Shown here piece by piece: positions 34,287-45,695 of a DNA stretch of 64,000 bases. The translations under genes and the position numbers were made by a program. The notes beneath the pieces were generated by a model. The model worked only from the letters and a program-made list of their open reading frames with translations, did no database searches and was not told the origin of the DNA. The DNA is from Microstegium vimineum (Eukaryota; Streptophyta; Magnoliopsida; Poales; Poaceae): contig CM039140.1 of the NCBI GenBank assembly GCA_022036555.1, forward strand, positions 8,521,943-8,585,942, read 5' to 3'. Each line of letters begins with the position of its first letter. The first letter of the stretch is position 1.

Positions 34287-35081
34287 CCCCCCCCCCTCGT
34301 ATTCTTCGGCGAAGCGGTGGAAGACCGACACGACACCCGGCCTCCGACCAGGTACGAAGACAATAAGAATATAGTATTATGGGTACTCCGCATCCTTCTC
34401 GAGGAAGGCAAAGGCACCGCCTCTCAGGAATATACTCCTCGGTGCACACTTGTAACTCCCCCACCCTCCTTGCTACTATAAAAGGAGGGTGAGGGGGGAC
34501 GACGACGGAGATCAGACAATGCACACTCATAGAGCTAGAACACACTCATACACCAACACACTCAGAGACTTGGGGCTCATACCCCCTCTCTCGACCAAGC
34601 TTGTAACCCCCTCCAAGCAGAGATAAGGAACACGAGCAGCCACACACTAGACGTAGGGATTTCTTGCCTGAACCAGTATAATCGTCTTGTCTCTTTGTCT
34701 CACCATTCGGAACCCGACACGCGTACAAATTTACTTGTTGGTAGTTTCTAAACACCGACACGGGGTCTCCCCTAAATTACCCGATTGTAGCTGGCCGAGC
34801 GCTCGATCTCGTCCATCGAGGAAAGACACGAGGCCGCTCACTTCCACATCCCAGATCATGGGGTGTGAGGAAGAAACACGGGGGCCACGCGATGACGCTC
34901 CCCAAACGCATGATCCAACAAAAATGATAGGCAATAGACGAAAGCCTAAGAAACAAAAACGATAACTAAAACAACGATTACATAAACCTAAAAAGGGGCT
35001 CAGCGAGCCCAGTTCATACAAGCCAAATAAAGCGCCCCGACCAGCGTAACGCATCCAACCTAACATAAAACTGACGAACAA

Positions 35082-36020
35082 TCACGGGCCCTCTGCCCTC
35101 GGCCGCTCCGCCAGGACCTCCTTCGCAGGCACAACGTCAATGATGGTCTCCACTGCACCAGAGAGCCGCTCGATGAGGTTGGTGTACTAGTCGACGCTCC
35201 GCCCATGCGGGATCTGGCGGCGTCCACCATGTCCGTCCCAGAACGGACCTCTGCCATGGCAAATGTGACCTTGGCCCCATGGAAGACGGAGCGCACGACG
35301 ACACCATGAACGCGCGCGGGAGCAGCTTGGAGACGCCCGACTATGGTGTCCCGGGTGCATGGAGAAGACCGGTGACGCCGTTCGCAGCAGAACAGAGTGC
35401 TTGCAGCTCCTCCTCCAACGCTACAAGAAGGAAACAAAGTGACGTGTCACGAACGGACCATAGTGAAGCAAAACACGAAGGAAGCAAGGATTGCCTACCC
35501 ACGACGTGCCCGTCGGCCTCAGCCAACTGATCACGAAGACGGGAGACTGTCTGCACGGACTCTAATAGACTCTGGCGAAAGCCTTCGAGCATCCGATAGA
35601 GCAGCTCTGTCTCCTGAACCCGGTGAAGGTTCTGCATTGGACGACTAAGTAGTTCCTCCAACAAGCTATGGTACCTGCGCGCAGGAGGTGCCGACACAGG
35701 CCTCGGCAGGGCTAGAACCACAACCAAACGAGGAACGGCTCCTGGACCCGCTTGGGGCGCCAGACGAGTTGGCGTGAGCACGTCGGATGGTGCCACCCAC
35801 ACCTGGAAACCACGTGGACGGGAGGCGTCGTAGGCCGGCGAAGGCACCCTAATCAAAGGACAAAACTTAGTAAGTGCATGAACATAGACAGGAAAAAGAG
35901 ATTAGGGATGGAACGATATAGGCACCATCCCGCCTCGATCATCCGATGATAGAGGCTCCGAGGGTCGGACACACTTTCTCCGACGAAACCACCCTCCATT
36001 GGGCACTTGCTACGGTCCAT
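35082..36020 (-). pseudogene. antisense three-exon gene in Tat copy C
   Basis: Exon 1 is 36020-35926, exon 2 is 35848-35499 and exon 3 is 35420-35082. Introns of 77 and 78 nt are GT-AG, and both split codons at the same points as in copy B (a Trp codon at intron 1). Exon 2 is 350 nt in both copies. Its end keeps SLLEELLSRPMQNL and ELLYRMLEGFRQSLL unchanged while the Pro-rich part varies. Exon 3 has two one-base deletions, near 35347 and 35205. The start 21 bases upstream of the B start is usable only in this copy. Function unknown; the helical C-terminal half suggests dimerisation. Confidence 0.65.
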
Positions 36021-36113
36021 GGCCCAACGAGCGGCCACCCAAGCAGAAAAGGCTCGAACGGAGAGTGGAAACGAAGGAGTGAAATAGAGCGTGCCAACTC
36101 AGTAGTTGTGCCA

Positions 36114-36124
36114 CTTTAAATAGG
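36114..36124 (-). promoter_or_regulatory. antisense TATA box of the three-exon gene, copy C
   Basis: CCTATTTAAAG on the minus strand lies about 95 bases before the exon 1 start. It is one base different from the copy B box. Confidence 0.62.
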
Positions 36125-36956
36125 CCAAACAAGGAGTGGAGTCAGCAAGGCCGGGACCACTCCGCATCGGGTCGGGGCCCACCATTACCATTTTCAACCA
36201 GAATAGCGGTCAGAGAAGCGCAAGGGGCGCTGTGACAAGTCTTGTCACGGCGAGTTGGCTGAAGCACCGCGCGCACTAGGGGTGTGACATGTGGAGCACC
36301 GACAGACACCACAAGGCTAGGGAGCATCGTGAGTCGCCCTAACCCTTAGGCCTGTCGCAGCTATGCCCCGCTCACTGACAAAGCACTACCACGGCTCCGG
36401 CTCCGGTTCAGGCACAAACTGATCCGTATGGCCCGACCGAATGGCACCAGCAACAAAGGATCAACGTAACGACGCACACTCGGGGGCTACATGCCGCAGA
36501 AAAACACTATACGCAGAGGGCTCGTTAATGGGTGCGTAGGAAGGCGCGATGACCGCTCCGCTGCATCTTATCACGATGGACGAGCCGAGGCGTCGACAAC
36601 GGGGAAGTATGGTACATGGCAAAAGACGAGAGGTGGACAAGTCACAAGGCTCGGCGGCAAGTGGCATACAACATCATGATTAAACAGTGCTATCAGCGGC
36701 GGCAGCGAGTCGTCAGAACCAAAACCAAATCCGCTCCCAACCTCGGTTGCGTGCACTACCAAAAGATTGCGATTCGAAGTAATCAAAGCATATCCACCAT
36801 CTGAACTAGATCGTGAAGATGAAGACGACAAATCAAAGCCTGCGCAAGAGCTACGCTCTCACCCAGGCTCGGGGACTACACCCGGCGGGTGCGCTCGCGC
36901 ATACCCTCACGGCGAAGGAATATAAGCCTCAGCAAGGTAATCAAAAACCGTTCCTA

Positions 36957-36971
36957 AGGCTCGAGGGCTAC
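36957..36971 (+). promoter_or_regulatory. Tat copy C polypurine tract
   Basis: AGGCTCGAGGGCTAC directly precedes the LTR start TGTCGAATACC. An A interrupts the G run, unlike in copy B. Confidence 0.65.
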
Positions 36972-39900
36972 TGTCGAATACCTAATTTAATGGTAAACTT
37001 TCAAAAATAATCAACAACCAAAGACCTGTTAGCAATCCTCCGAAGAGGGATAAGAAGCCCATCAAGGACAAAGTCGCCACAGCAGAAAGCCCACGAAGGA
37101 AGATGCAACGATCTCGATTTTCCTCGAAGGGAAAATCCACAGATGCGAAATATAACACGATAGTCTCGGAGATCATCCCATTGCATTATCAAATTACAGT
37201 CGATAATCATAGTCATACACGAATTCTGAATTAAAAGAATACATTAAGAAGTCTAAATTATTTATTACATCGCCTCCTAGGCGGAATCACACGAGCACAC
37301 AACAGAAATAACATCAAAGGGAAGCGTAGATCTTCAGCATCTTCGGACTTGAGCGCAGCACGAAACCCTACTCCTCCGGGTCAACGTCCTCGAACTTGTT
37401 CTCTGGCTCGTCACCTGAACCAAAATCTTTCAGTACGATTTGTACTGGCCACTGGCTCCCACCCTATCCTTTGCATATTGCTTTGTGGAAAGTGGTATGC
37501 AAGGGTAGAGAAAAGAACCTATATTTGGCTATAGGTTTTCCTATGCAGGTTTAATATTAAATAATTAAACAGTAACAATATATATAAGTTGTTTCTCAAG
37601 TTTTAACACATTTCCCACACATATCCATCCCATCCATACACATCTCACCACACCATCTCACACTCTCTAGGCGACAAGACGACTCCCTCTTGTCATTGTC
37701 TCAGCGGCTCACAGCCAGACCTACAAAACCCAGGGGGGAGAAAATAAGGGACTCATCTCTAAAGCAAGCGACGCATAGGTCACGAGATGTCCTTGACCGG
37801 GGACACGGCTATACGTATAGATCGATCAACTCTGCAGAGTGTGTACACCTGTACCCACAAGATCGCCATCATCGACGTTGCGCAACACCTAGGCCGATAA
37901 CAGGCTATCGCTCGATCCGGTTCGACACCATCCTTCCACTCAGCCCTGGGGCTCCCCGACGCACCGGCAAACTGAGACTGGGAGACGCAGCACCTGGCCA
38001 ACGTGGTACTACTCATCTAGGATGGTGTGGTCCCCACGACGGCACTACCCACCCTTTTCACCTAACAACCTGGCAGTAATGATATCGCCCAAACCGATCG
38101 ACATCCGTACCCCGCCCATTCAGGGACGAGTGGTGTGCACGAATAAAGCTCATGGTTCCGATTCCCTTGCTATTCCAGATCCTAGGTTTGATCAGACAGG
38201 TCATCTTCCACAAGTGGGGTACTCCCCCATGCCATCACAGCACCTCTATCCTAGGGCTCGCCCCGGGATCTCTTCCCAAAACACATCTACCCGCCACAGG
38301 TACTTCTCGTGGGAATGCCCAGGTCGCACCCCCAGCAAGACTCATCCCCTGGACTCGTCGTAGAACCTATCTGATCGACTTGACCCTCACCACAAACCCA
38401 AGACACATACCAAGATCTCCCCGGTTTCTTTACCATCACATTTTAGTGGCACACCGTGCCTAGTCGACACACAAGCAAGTCCTCCAATCATCATCGGGAT
38501 AAAAGTATGAATAGAGCATGTGACATGGTATATATATGAGCGGTGTCTATCCTATAAGCGGGTGTGCAGGAGATAGGTTGCGACAAGGTAATGGCTTGCA
38601 AACAATCTACCATGCAACCTATTCAGAGCAAATAGCATAAAGTAAAGCGCTAGCAATCTACTCAGTAACATGATATGTCTATTAGCTTCTATGATGGTGG
38701 GTGGGACGTGGCACCTGTCCAGTCGTCGCCAGCGTCCTCTGTGTAGTTTGGGTCCTCCTCCTCAGCTGTCGGCTCCTCCGGGTCTAAACCGATACGAGAA
38801 CCGCAACTTAGACAAAGCTAGAGATATACACAAAGATGCAAATAGAGAATGAAAAGACCCGAATGCACTCAATCACAAGCCTATGACCTAGGGTTTGATT
38901 TTAGAAGAATTTGGACACCAAGTTTGCATTATTCCAAAAACGTATGAATTTTCTAAGTCATTAATCAAGGCGGGGTGCTCCGGTTCACGCGGACGGCATG
39001 GTGAGGACACCTAGGGCTCCTACCCATGAGGTGGTCAGGTGCGGGCGGTAACGGTGTGGCTTGACGACCCTCCCTCGACGAGCGAGGCGGCCGGAGTAGC
39101 GAGGAACGCGGGCGGCAAGGGTGGGACGACAGCGGTGCTCGCGGTGCACGGCCGCGTGGCGGTGGCTCGGCTCACAGCGCCCCGGTGGCCGCGGATGGGT
39201 GCTCCAGGATGCTAACGGCGCAGCGGTGGTGATGCTTGACGGACGGTCCTCGACGCGCGAGGTGGCCAAAGCGCGGCGGAATGGGTGTGGCGCGGCGGTG
39301 CCCATGGTGGTCGGCCGTGACGGCGGGGCGTACGCGGCCGGCTTGGCTCGGTGATCGCAGGGGGCTGTGGAGGGGTGTTAGAGGGTGCTTGAGAGGTGGT
39401 GGAGGTGTCGGTGGAGACGGTTGAAGCCTGAGGACATTGGGGTGGCCGGGACGTGACCTCGCCACGACGGAGTCTGGCCATGGCGAGCGCGGATGCCAGA
39501 GCGGGTCGGGTCCGGCAACTCACCGTGGGTGGCGGTGAAGGTGGCTAGCGGTGCAGGGCGAGGCGATGTCGTGCCGTGCAGTGCCGAGGTGGGGTTGCGG
39601 TCTCCGACGGTAACACCGGGGGCGGCTCCTTCCTCTTCTCCTCCTCCTTCCTCTCCTCCCTTCTCTCTCACTGTGGTTCGGTGCGGGTGTGGCCGCTGGT
39701 GGCGGCGGTGGCTGGGGAGACGCGGCGCGAGGGGGGCTCTGCCCTTCTTATAGCCGAGTCAGCCATGGGGGAGCGGCGGACGGCGGGATGCCACGCGAGG
39801 GCACGTGGAGGGTGGTTAGGGGGTCGCGGCTAGGGTTTTGGGGGAGCGAGAGCGAGCGCGGACGGCGGGGCGCTCCCAATTTTGAACGCCGCCGGTCAAA

Positions 39901-41378
39901 AAGGGGTGACGCGGCGCCAGTGGTGACGACGGCGGCGTCACCGCAGGCGTGTCATGCTCTGTTGCAGCTTCCTTGGCGCCGAGCGGGGGAGGTTGCGGGG
40001 TGGAGGCGCGGCTGCGGCTGCTACTGGCAGCTGGGCCCGGGAATTTTGGCGTCGGGGCGCGGGCGCGGTGCCGGACGGCTGGCGCTGCTCTGCTTTTCGC
40101 CGGGGAAAAGCAGAGGAGCGACCGAGGTGGGGGATGACAGGTGGGGTCAACGGCCCACCTGGCAGCGGCGCTGAGAGAGGGGGCGAACGCGGCAGCCAGA
40201 GGCTGCTGAGCTAGGCTGGCACGCGCGTGCTGCACCGCGCAAAGGGGAGCGCTGGGCCGGCTCTCGCGCGTTGCGGTTGGGCCGAGGGGGATCCGCTGGG
40301 CCGCTTGGGTTGGTACTGCTGCTAGGCTGGAGCTACTGCAGCTGGGCTGGTTGGCCTTTGGCCGAGCCTTTGCCCTCCTTTCCCTTTTCCTTTTCCCCCT
40401 CTAATTCTTTTGAATTCTAAACAAGTTTAATTAGATTTTGATTATCAAGCAAAAGATCCCTAAGAAGCAAAACAGGGTTAAGGTTAATTAACATGTCATG
40501 CAACTATCACTAGCACTAATGGGTCCTACTTGTGCAACTAGGTAGGGTTTTCCAATATGCAAACACTAAACAAGGCTATGCAAGGAAAATTTTAAAAAGT
40601 TGTGATTTTTGTGTGTTTTGAAAACTCGGGTTATTACAGAAGAGGTGCGGAAGTTGCGACCTAGCCAGCCCAGGTATGCAGTCCAACGTCAAAGGCAGGA
40701 CAACCCCACGATCTGGGAGACGTGCCCACATCACAGCCCATACCGACGTCCCACTGTCCTGAATCGGCTTAGGTCTTCGCAGTAAGGCCATAAGCTGCAA
40801 GGGGCAAGAAAGGGATCCCCAAGGTAGAGAATGACCCATTTTGCCCCTATACAGGGAGAAGAGGTCGCTAGCCCTTAGCCGCGGATGATGCGCTCTCTAC
40901 AAGATAATAATGAGGTACAGAGCCACGAAGGATCGTACACTTCGTCTAATCCGGGGCTCAGGATAACGCTCAGGTCTCTGCCCGAACGGGGACATGTCAT
41001 GCTCCCCAATCAGGGACCGGACAGAGTAGGGCTCATTGACAGACAAGAATCATGCCTCTCGCTGAAGCGGAGTCAGTCTCACACAACCCCGGCCCCTACA
41101 GGAACCCTCCGAATAGGGAGTATGACGGGTATGGGGGCCTTCAAAAGAATGGGTACCCGCTGACCAGGCGTAAGGGAATCTCACAATCGACAGATACAAA
41201 AAGAATTAGAAGGAGGTACAATGGTGTACCCATGGGCAAGCATCCATGGCACGGCCCCCACATTGACGGTACAACAGGCAACCATACCTCCGTCAGATTG
41301 CGGGTTTACCCGGACCCCCCTCTCAAGCGGTGCGATGAAGGATCGACACGACATCCAGTTTCCAACCAAGTACAAGGG
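36972..41378 (+). repeat. Tat LTR after copy C, split by a solo LTR and cut by Copia-3
   Basis: The pieces are 36972-37103 and 40639-41378. They follow the order of the LTR at 22281, with recognisable blocks such as CTAATCCGGGGCTCA and the run of C near 41316. The LTR is cut at 41378 by the Copia-3 end, so about its last 400 bases are missing from the window. It is more diverged than the LTR between B and C. Confidence 0.78.
37104..40638 (-). repeat. solo Tekay/Del-type LTR, target duplication GAAGA
   Basis: The 3,535 bp unit reads TGCAACGATC at its plus-strand left edge and ends TTATTACA. The minus strand therefore begins TGTAATAACCCGAG, like the Tekay LTR at 53896. GAAGA flanks it at 37099-37103 and 40639-40643. 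It is an inverted relative of 53896-57917. The block at 37104-38960 matches 56070-57917 closely, while the GC-rich middle is more diverged. A minus-strand TATA-like CTATAAGAAG lies near 39741-39750. No coding region is supported; long frames follow its GC-rich part. Confidence 0.9.
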
Positions 41379-42680
41379 TGTAAGGACCTGATTAGCCTAG
41401 AGGGGGGTGAATAGGCCTATTTAAAACCAAACTCAGCTTTTCTGTCAGTACAGGCCTGGCACTGCCGACCTCTGGTCCGGCACTGCCGTGGGTGCCCGGC
41501 ACTGCTGCTCTCTGGGGCGGCAGTGCTGGTCACCTGGACAGAACCTTGCACAATTCAAAAACTATAACTGAAATGGAAATTTTGCTTGAATCAAAACCTT
41601 CCTAGAGGTGTAAGGAACCTCTAGCACCACTTGAAAGTGGTAGCAACACACCCACCTAGTAGATCGGGTCCAAACCCTAGAAATCACCTTGAGAGAAATG
41701 TATATCAAAGTAAAGAGACAAACACAAGGTGACACAAGATTTGACCCGTGGTTCAGCTCGCCACCAAGGCTTGCCTATGTATACGTTGTTGAGGTTCGCC
41801 ACACAAGGCTCAAGCTCACCACAAAGGCTAGCTCTTTCCTCGATCTCAAGTCAAGAGAATGAACTCTTGAGATGAGGGAATATGTATTAGCAATACGGGT
41901 GTTACAAACCTCCCTAGGCTGCCACACGAAGGAGGCAAGCTCAAGGGCGACGCCTAGCCGGCTAGGAGCAAAGCTCCAAGAGTAACAAACTCAAACCGTC
42001 GGCCACCACATGAACCAAATGCTTGTAGGATTTGAAGATCTGAGGGAGAAGCTTCTTCTCAAGCTTGGAGGCTCAATCTCTCAAAGATTTGAGTGGAAAT
42101 CAATGGAGGAGAGAGTTGGAGCACCAAGGAAGAAGGGAACGCAAGAAGGGAGCTTCTCTAGCTGTTTCTGCGAATGAATCTGAGTGAATGAGCAAGATGA
42201 CCATTGGGGAGAGTGAGAGGATAAGGTTATACCCCCTCACTGCCAACGTGTAGATTTCAAGTCGTGGCAGTGCCGGCCTAGAGGCGCGGTAGTGCCGGAC
42301 TGCCCGGCACTGCCGGCCGGAAGCCCGGCACTGCCGGCCTGGCAAAGACAGCAAAGAATGTAGATTGGAATAGCTGGCTGTTTTGCCTACTATGTATGTG
42401 GAGGTGCATGATGTAAGGATAGATATAGCATTTGGTTCACTTGTTGGCATGCGTGTTGAATCCATCTTAATAGTACGGCATACCTAACTCAAATTCGAAA
42501 TATAAAATGAATCAAAGTCCTTTGAGCTTGTTGCCATGCACTTTTGTAATTAGAGGGTCCACCAACCTGTTCATCAACCTCCTTATGTTTAACCTTCTTG
42601 TCATACTTGAAGAGTCTCATTAGTCCTCTAAATATGTTGTCATGTCACCAAAACCCACATAGGGCTTGATTGCACTTTAA
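41379..42680 (-). repeat. Copia-3 3' LTR
   Basis: The LTR is about 1.3 kb, from TGTAAGGACCTG to a degenerate end (AA instead of CA) beside the polypurine tract. Its edge resembles the Copia-2 LTR edge (CTAGAGGGGGGTGAATAG). The motif GGCACTGCCG occurs in clusters at about 41447-41540 and 42238-42345. The 5' LTR is not present. Confidence 0.82.
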
Positions 42681-43230
42681 ATCTCCCCCTTTTTGGTGAT
42701 TGATCACAACACACTTAGAGCTTACAAAAGTGAAGTAATAATCTGAGACAATGCAAGTCATGGGTGTAGGAGCTCCCCCTAAATGTGTGAATGGGAATTT
42801 GAATTTCCAATTTGGCATGAAAAGCCAAAATTCACACATGGAAGTGAAATAGGGCTCCCCCTATATCCATGGCTGTTGTGGGGTGCTGAAACAAGGTGTC
42901 ACAAGAATATACATGATCATACAAACCTATCTCCAACAAATCAAAGTGTCTGCTATTGACAGCAGCGCAGCACTGCCGCGCCTAGGCCCGACACTGCCAG
43001 CCTGACTGCCAACAGCAAAGCTGCGGAAGCTCGAGCACGACCACCCAACATAATATAAATATCAAGTACTTAAGTGGCAATATTACAATAAAATAGTTTT
43101 TTTAATGTTGCTCTCTCATCTCACAAGCTAAACCAACTAAGATAGAACCACTGCCAACAGCTGTTGCTCCTCCATGAATCTATGAGCATCGAAGATTTGT
43201 TGTACCCCCTTCACTTAGTAATTCTCCCCC
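42681..43230 (-). promoter_or_regulatory. Copia-3 polypurine tracts
   Basis: The primary tract (minus-strand AAAAAGGGGGAGAT, 42681-42694) abuts the LTR. Others with GGGGGAG lie at about 42773-42780, 42854-42861 and 43223-43230. The last is about 55 bases after the extra frame stops. Four tracts fit the Sirevirus pattern. Confidence 0.75.
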
Positions 43231-43283
43231 TTTGGCAACAAGTCACCAAAAAGAGGAGAAAAACATAACAAAAAGAATACAAA

Positions 43284-44807
43284 CTAGTCGCTATCCTCAT
43301 CCATATGATCATCATCATCGGCGTCATCATCATCGGGAGAGCCTGTGAAGTGAACACTGGGAGCTCTAGCACGACCACTGCGTCTCTGAGGCTGCTGCTC
43401 CTGAATCTCCTCATCATCATCATCAAGGTCCTCCTCATCATCTAGGTCAAAGCTAGACTCCTCACTGAGCTCTGGTGGAGGAAGAGGTGGAGATAGCTGT
43501 CTAAGGCCCTGCTCCTATCTAAGCTCCCTGATCTCAAGTCTGGCCTTATATCCAGTCTCATTGGCATAGCAAATGCCATAGAAAATCTTCCTCAAAAGCC
43601 TGCCAAACTTGCCTTTCTTCTTGCCTCTGCTGGCTGCTGCTGCTACTCTGGAGGACTCAGGGTGATCTGAAGCTGTTGCTGCCCTGGTCCTAGGAGGGGT
43701 CACCTCCTGAACTGTGGAGTGCACCGCCTTCTCACCTCTGTAGGGCTCATGGACAGTGTCCTTGTTATAGACACGTCCAGTCACCCTCTCAATGATAAAC
43801 ATGAGATATGGTGCATAGGGAATCCCCTTCCTAGCATCATCTGCAGCAATGAAAAGTTCATCCCAAATGAAGCGTGACACTGAAAAGGGTGGTGCTCCAC
43901 TTCTCATCCTCCGCAGCACATTCTTTGTGGATGCATATAAGTTTGATGCAGATCCCACCTTGGGATAGAGAGTGGTCCTGAAGAGGTTGTTAAGAATATA
44001 GTACTTACTCCTTAAACCATTTACAAGACCATCTGCCTCCTCAGGCTTGATGTAGAGAGGAGAGATCTCTTCACTTGTCAACCATCTCTCATCATGAACA
44101 TTGGAGCAATTCCTATCATCCTCTCCAAAGCCAAGGAGACGGGCAAAAGTCACAAAATCCAACTTATAATGCATGCCCTCTGTCATCCAATGCATCACAT
44201 GGTTTTCCCTGTCAAGATAGTAAGTGGCAAAGAACTGATGGATTATCTCAGTATTCCAGTCATTCTAGAAACCCATCCAGTCATACATGCCCAGCTGCTG
44301 ACACTAATCAATGACTCTGTCAAACACTAGATTTCTCTTGTTCTCTAGATGTTCCCAATCAACATACTTTATCTTGATGATCCTGGGCTTCTTTGAATGA
44401 AAGACAACAGAGTAGTAAAAATCTGAGTGAAAGACATTCCAGAACCTATAATCCACTCCCATGTCCTTTGGCACACCATAAGGATTGATTGCCCTTTGCT
44501 CTTGGACAGAGCGGTACTGGTTTTGATAGTTCACCCTTTCTCTGGCACGGGTGTCCTGAGGCTCCCTGAAAAACACCTCCTCAGCATGAGGAATGAGATA
44601 GTACCCATCAAATAGTCCCAGATCTGGAGGTGTTTCAGGGCAAGCACCTTCCCTGATGGTTCTGCCTGCCATCTGCAAGTTGCTTTCCTTCTTGATCCTT
44701 TCTCTCGGACTCAGGCCATCATCAACTCCTCCTTTGCCTCCTCTTGTAGCACGGGCCTTTGTCCTTGGCCCCTTTCCCTTCACACCACTCAATCCACTGG
44801 CATCCAT
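43284..44807 (-). pseudogene. Copia-3 extra ORF in env position, plant-mobile-domain-like
   Basis: One phase runs 508 codons from 44807 to a stop at 43284-43286. Three in-frame TAG codons interrupt it: at about 44306-44304, about 44270 and 43517-43515. The N-terminus is basic. The middle (VDYRFWNVFHSDFYYSV, LDFVTFARLLGF, DERWLTSEEISPLY, FIWDELFIAADDARKGIPYA) resembles the conserved region of plant retrotransposon ORF1 or transposase-like mobile-domain proteins. The tail is strongly acidic (DDDDADDDDHMDEDSD). No signal peptide or membrane segment is clear, so I do not call it an envelope. Some Sireviruses carry an extra gene here. Confidence 0.62.
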
Positions 44808-45695
44808 CTATGCATTTAAAAGAGAAGGTTAAGTTGCTGCACTTAGAATAGTGACTGGAAACTCTAGAACAAAGATTAAACCAAAAACTAGAGTCAATAG
44901 TTGATTGTAGGAGCATTGACAACAGTGTTGTAACCAGGGGCTTGGCATTGCTAGCCTCTGGCCCGGCACTGTCGGCTTGGTGCAAATAGCACCAACCCTA
45001 GCTCCACCAATCTACCATTGAATCTAGGTTTTGATTGAATCTAACTACTAGAGGTACATCACCATACATCATGCAACCACTAACAACCTAAATCCCATCT
45101 CAAAATCCGTACATTGCATAGATCGCACCAACTTAGGGTTTAAAGTTATTACCTTTGAAAGAGAGGGATGAAGATGAAGAAGGGTTGGATTGAATGGAGC
45201 TTGACACAGGGAGGAAGATTCTCCAACCCTCCTCCAAGGGCAGCACCTCTGAAGGGCACCACCACCAGGAAGAAGAGAGGGACCTCCGGGCTCCCTTGGT
45301 CACCTTGGAGAAGAGAGAGAAGAGGGAGAGATGTTCTGTTGGGGAGATGTGTCTAGGATGGAGTCCCCTCGGGCCAAGGTGAGGAAATAAAGAGAGGCCC
45401 GAGAGATGAGATCCGGACCCGATTGCTCGGTGCAGTTAAGTAGCGGCACTACCGTGCTAGGGGTCGGCACTGCCAGACTGCCTGGGCAGTGAGGAGCTAT
45501 GCCACTTTCATACTATATATTTATGTAATTGTAGACACATACTCCTTGCCATATGTTGGTTAGTAAGCAAATCAACAATACATACTATGACCAACACATT
45601 CAAGTATCTTTCAAAAATGATTTTGAAACACATAATTGAAACTTTTCAAAGTTTTGCCTATGTCGCTAGGTGGTCAATCAAGTGTGTGCTATAGT
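44808..45695 (-). other. Copia-3 spacer between RNase H and the extra ORF
   Basis: About 0.9 kb between the RNase H stop and the extra frame. It has one GGCACTGYCGG pair near 44960 and another near 45430-45475. No gene is supported. Confidence 0.5.

Larger units (their letters stand above)
22281..34760 (+). repeat. Tat LTR between copies B and C, split by two insertions
   Basis: The LTR pieces are 22281-22439, 23632-24264 and 34287-34760. Removing the inserts and one copy of each 5-base target duplication leaves about 1.26 kb. It starts TGTCGGATACC and ends AACACCGACA. It serves as the 3' LTR of copy B and precedes copy C, with no second LTR between. The TATA box (CTATAAAAG, about 34476-34484) matches the one at 11450. 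Confidence 0.88.
34761..36971 (+). mobile_element. Tat copy C, 3' internal remnant
   Basis: Directly after an LTR end (AACACCGACA) the sequence matches copy B from 20165 to its LTR. There is no primer site, gag or pol. About 8.4 kb of internal sequence, compared with B, is absent. It keeps the antisense three-exon gene, the polypurine tract (36957-36971) and the following LTR. Confidence 0.87.

Noticed and set aside
39000..40240. Several long overlapping frames on both strands in GC-rich DNA
   Set aside because: They lie in the solo Tekay-type LTR, overlap each other in many phases, are Arg/Ala/Pro/Gly-rich and show no domain. High GC alone gives few stops.
43284..44807. Calling the Copia-3 extra frame an envelope gene
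   Set aside because: Position alone suggests it. I see no signal peptide or membrane helix, and the sequence looks more like a plant mobile-domain protein.
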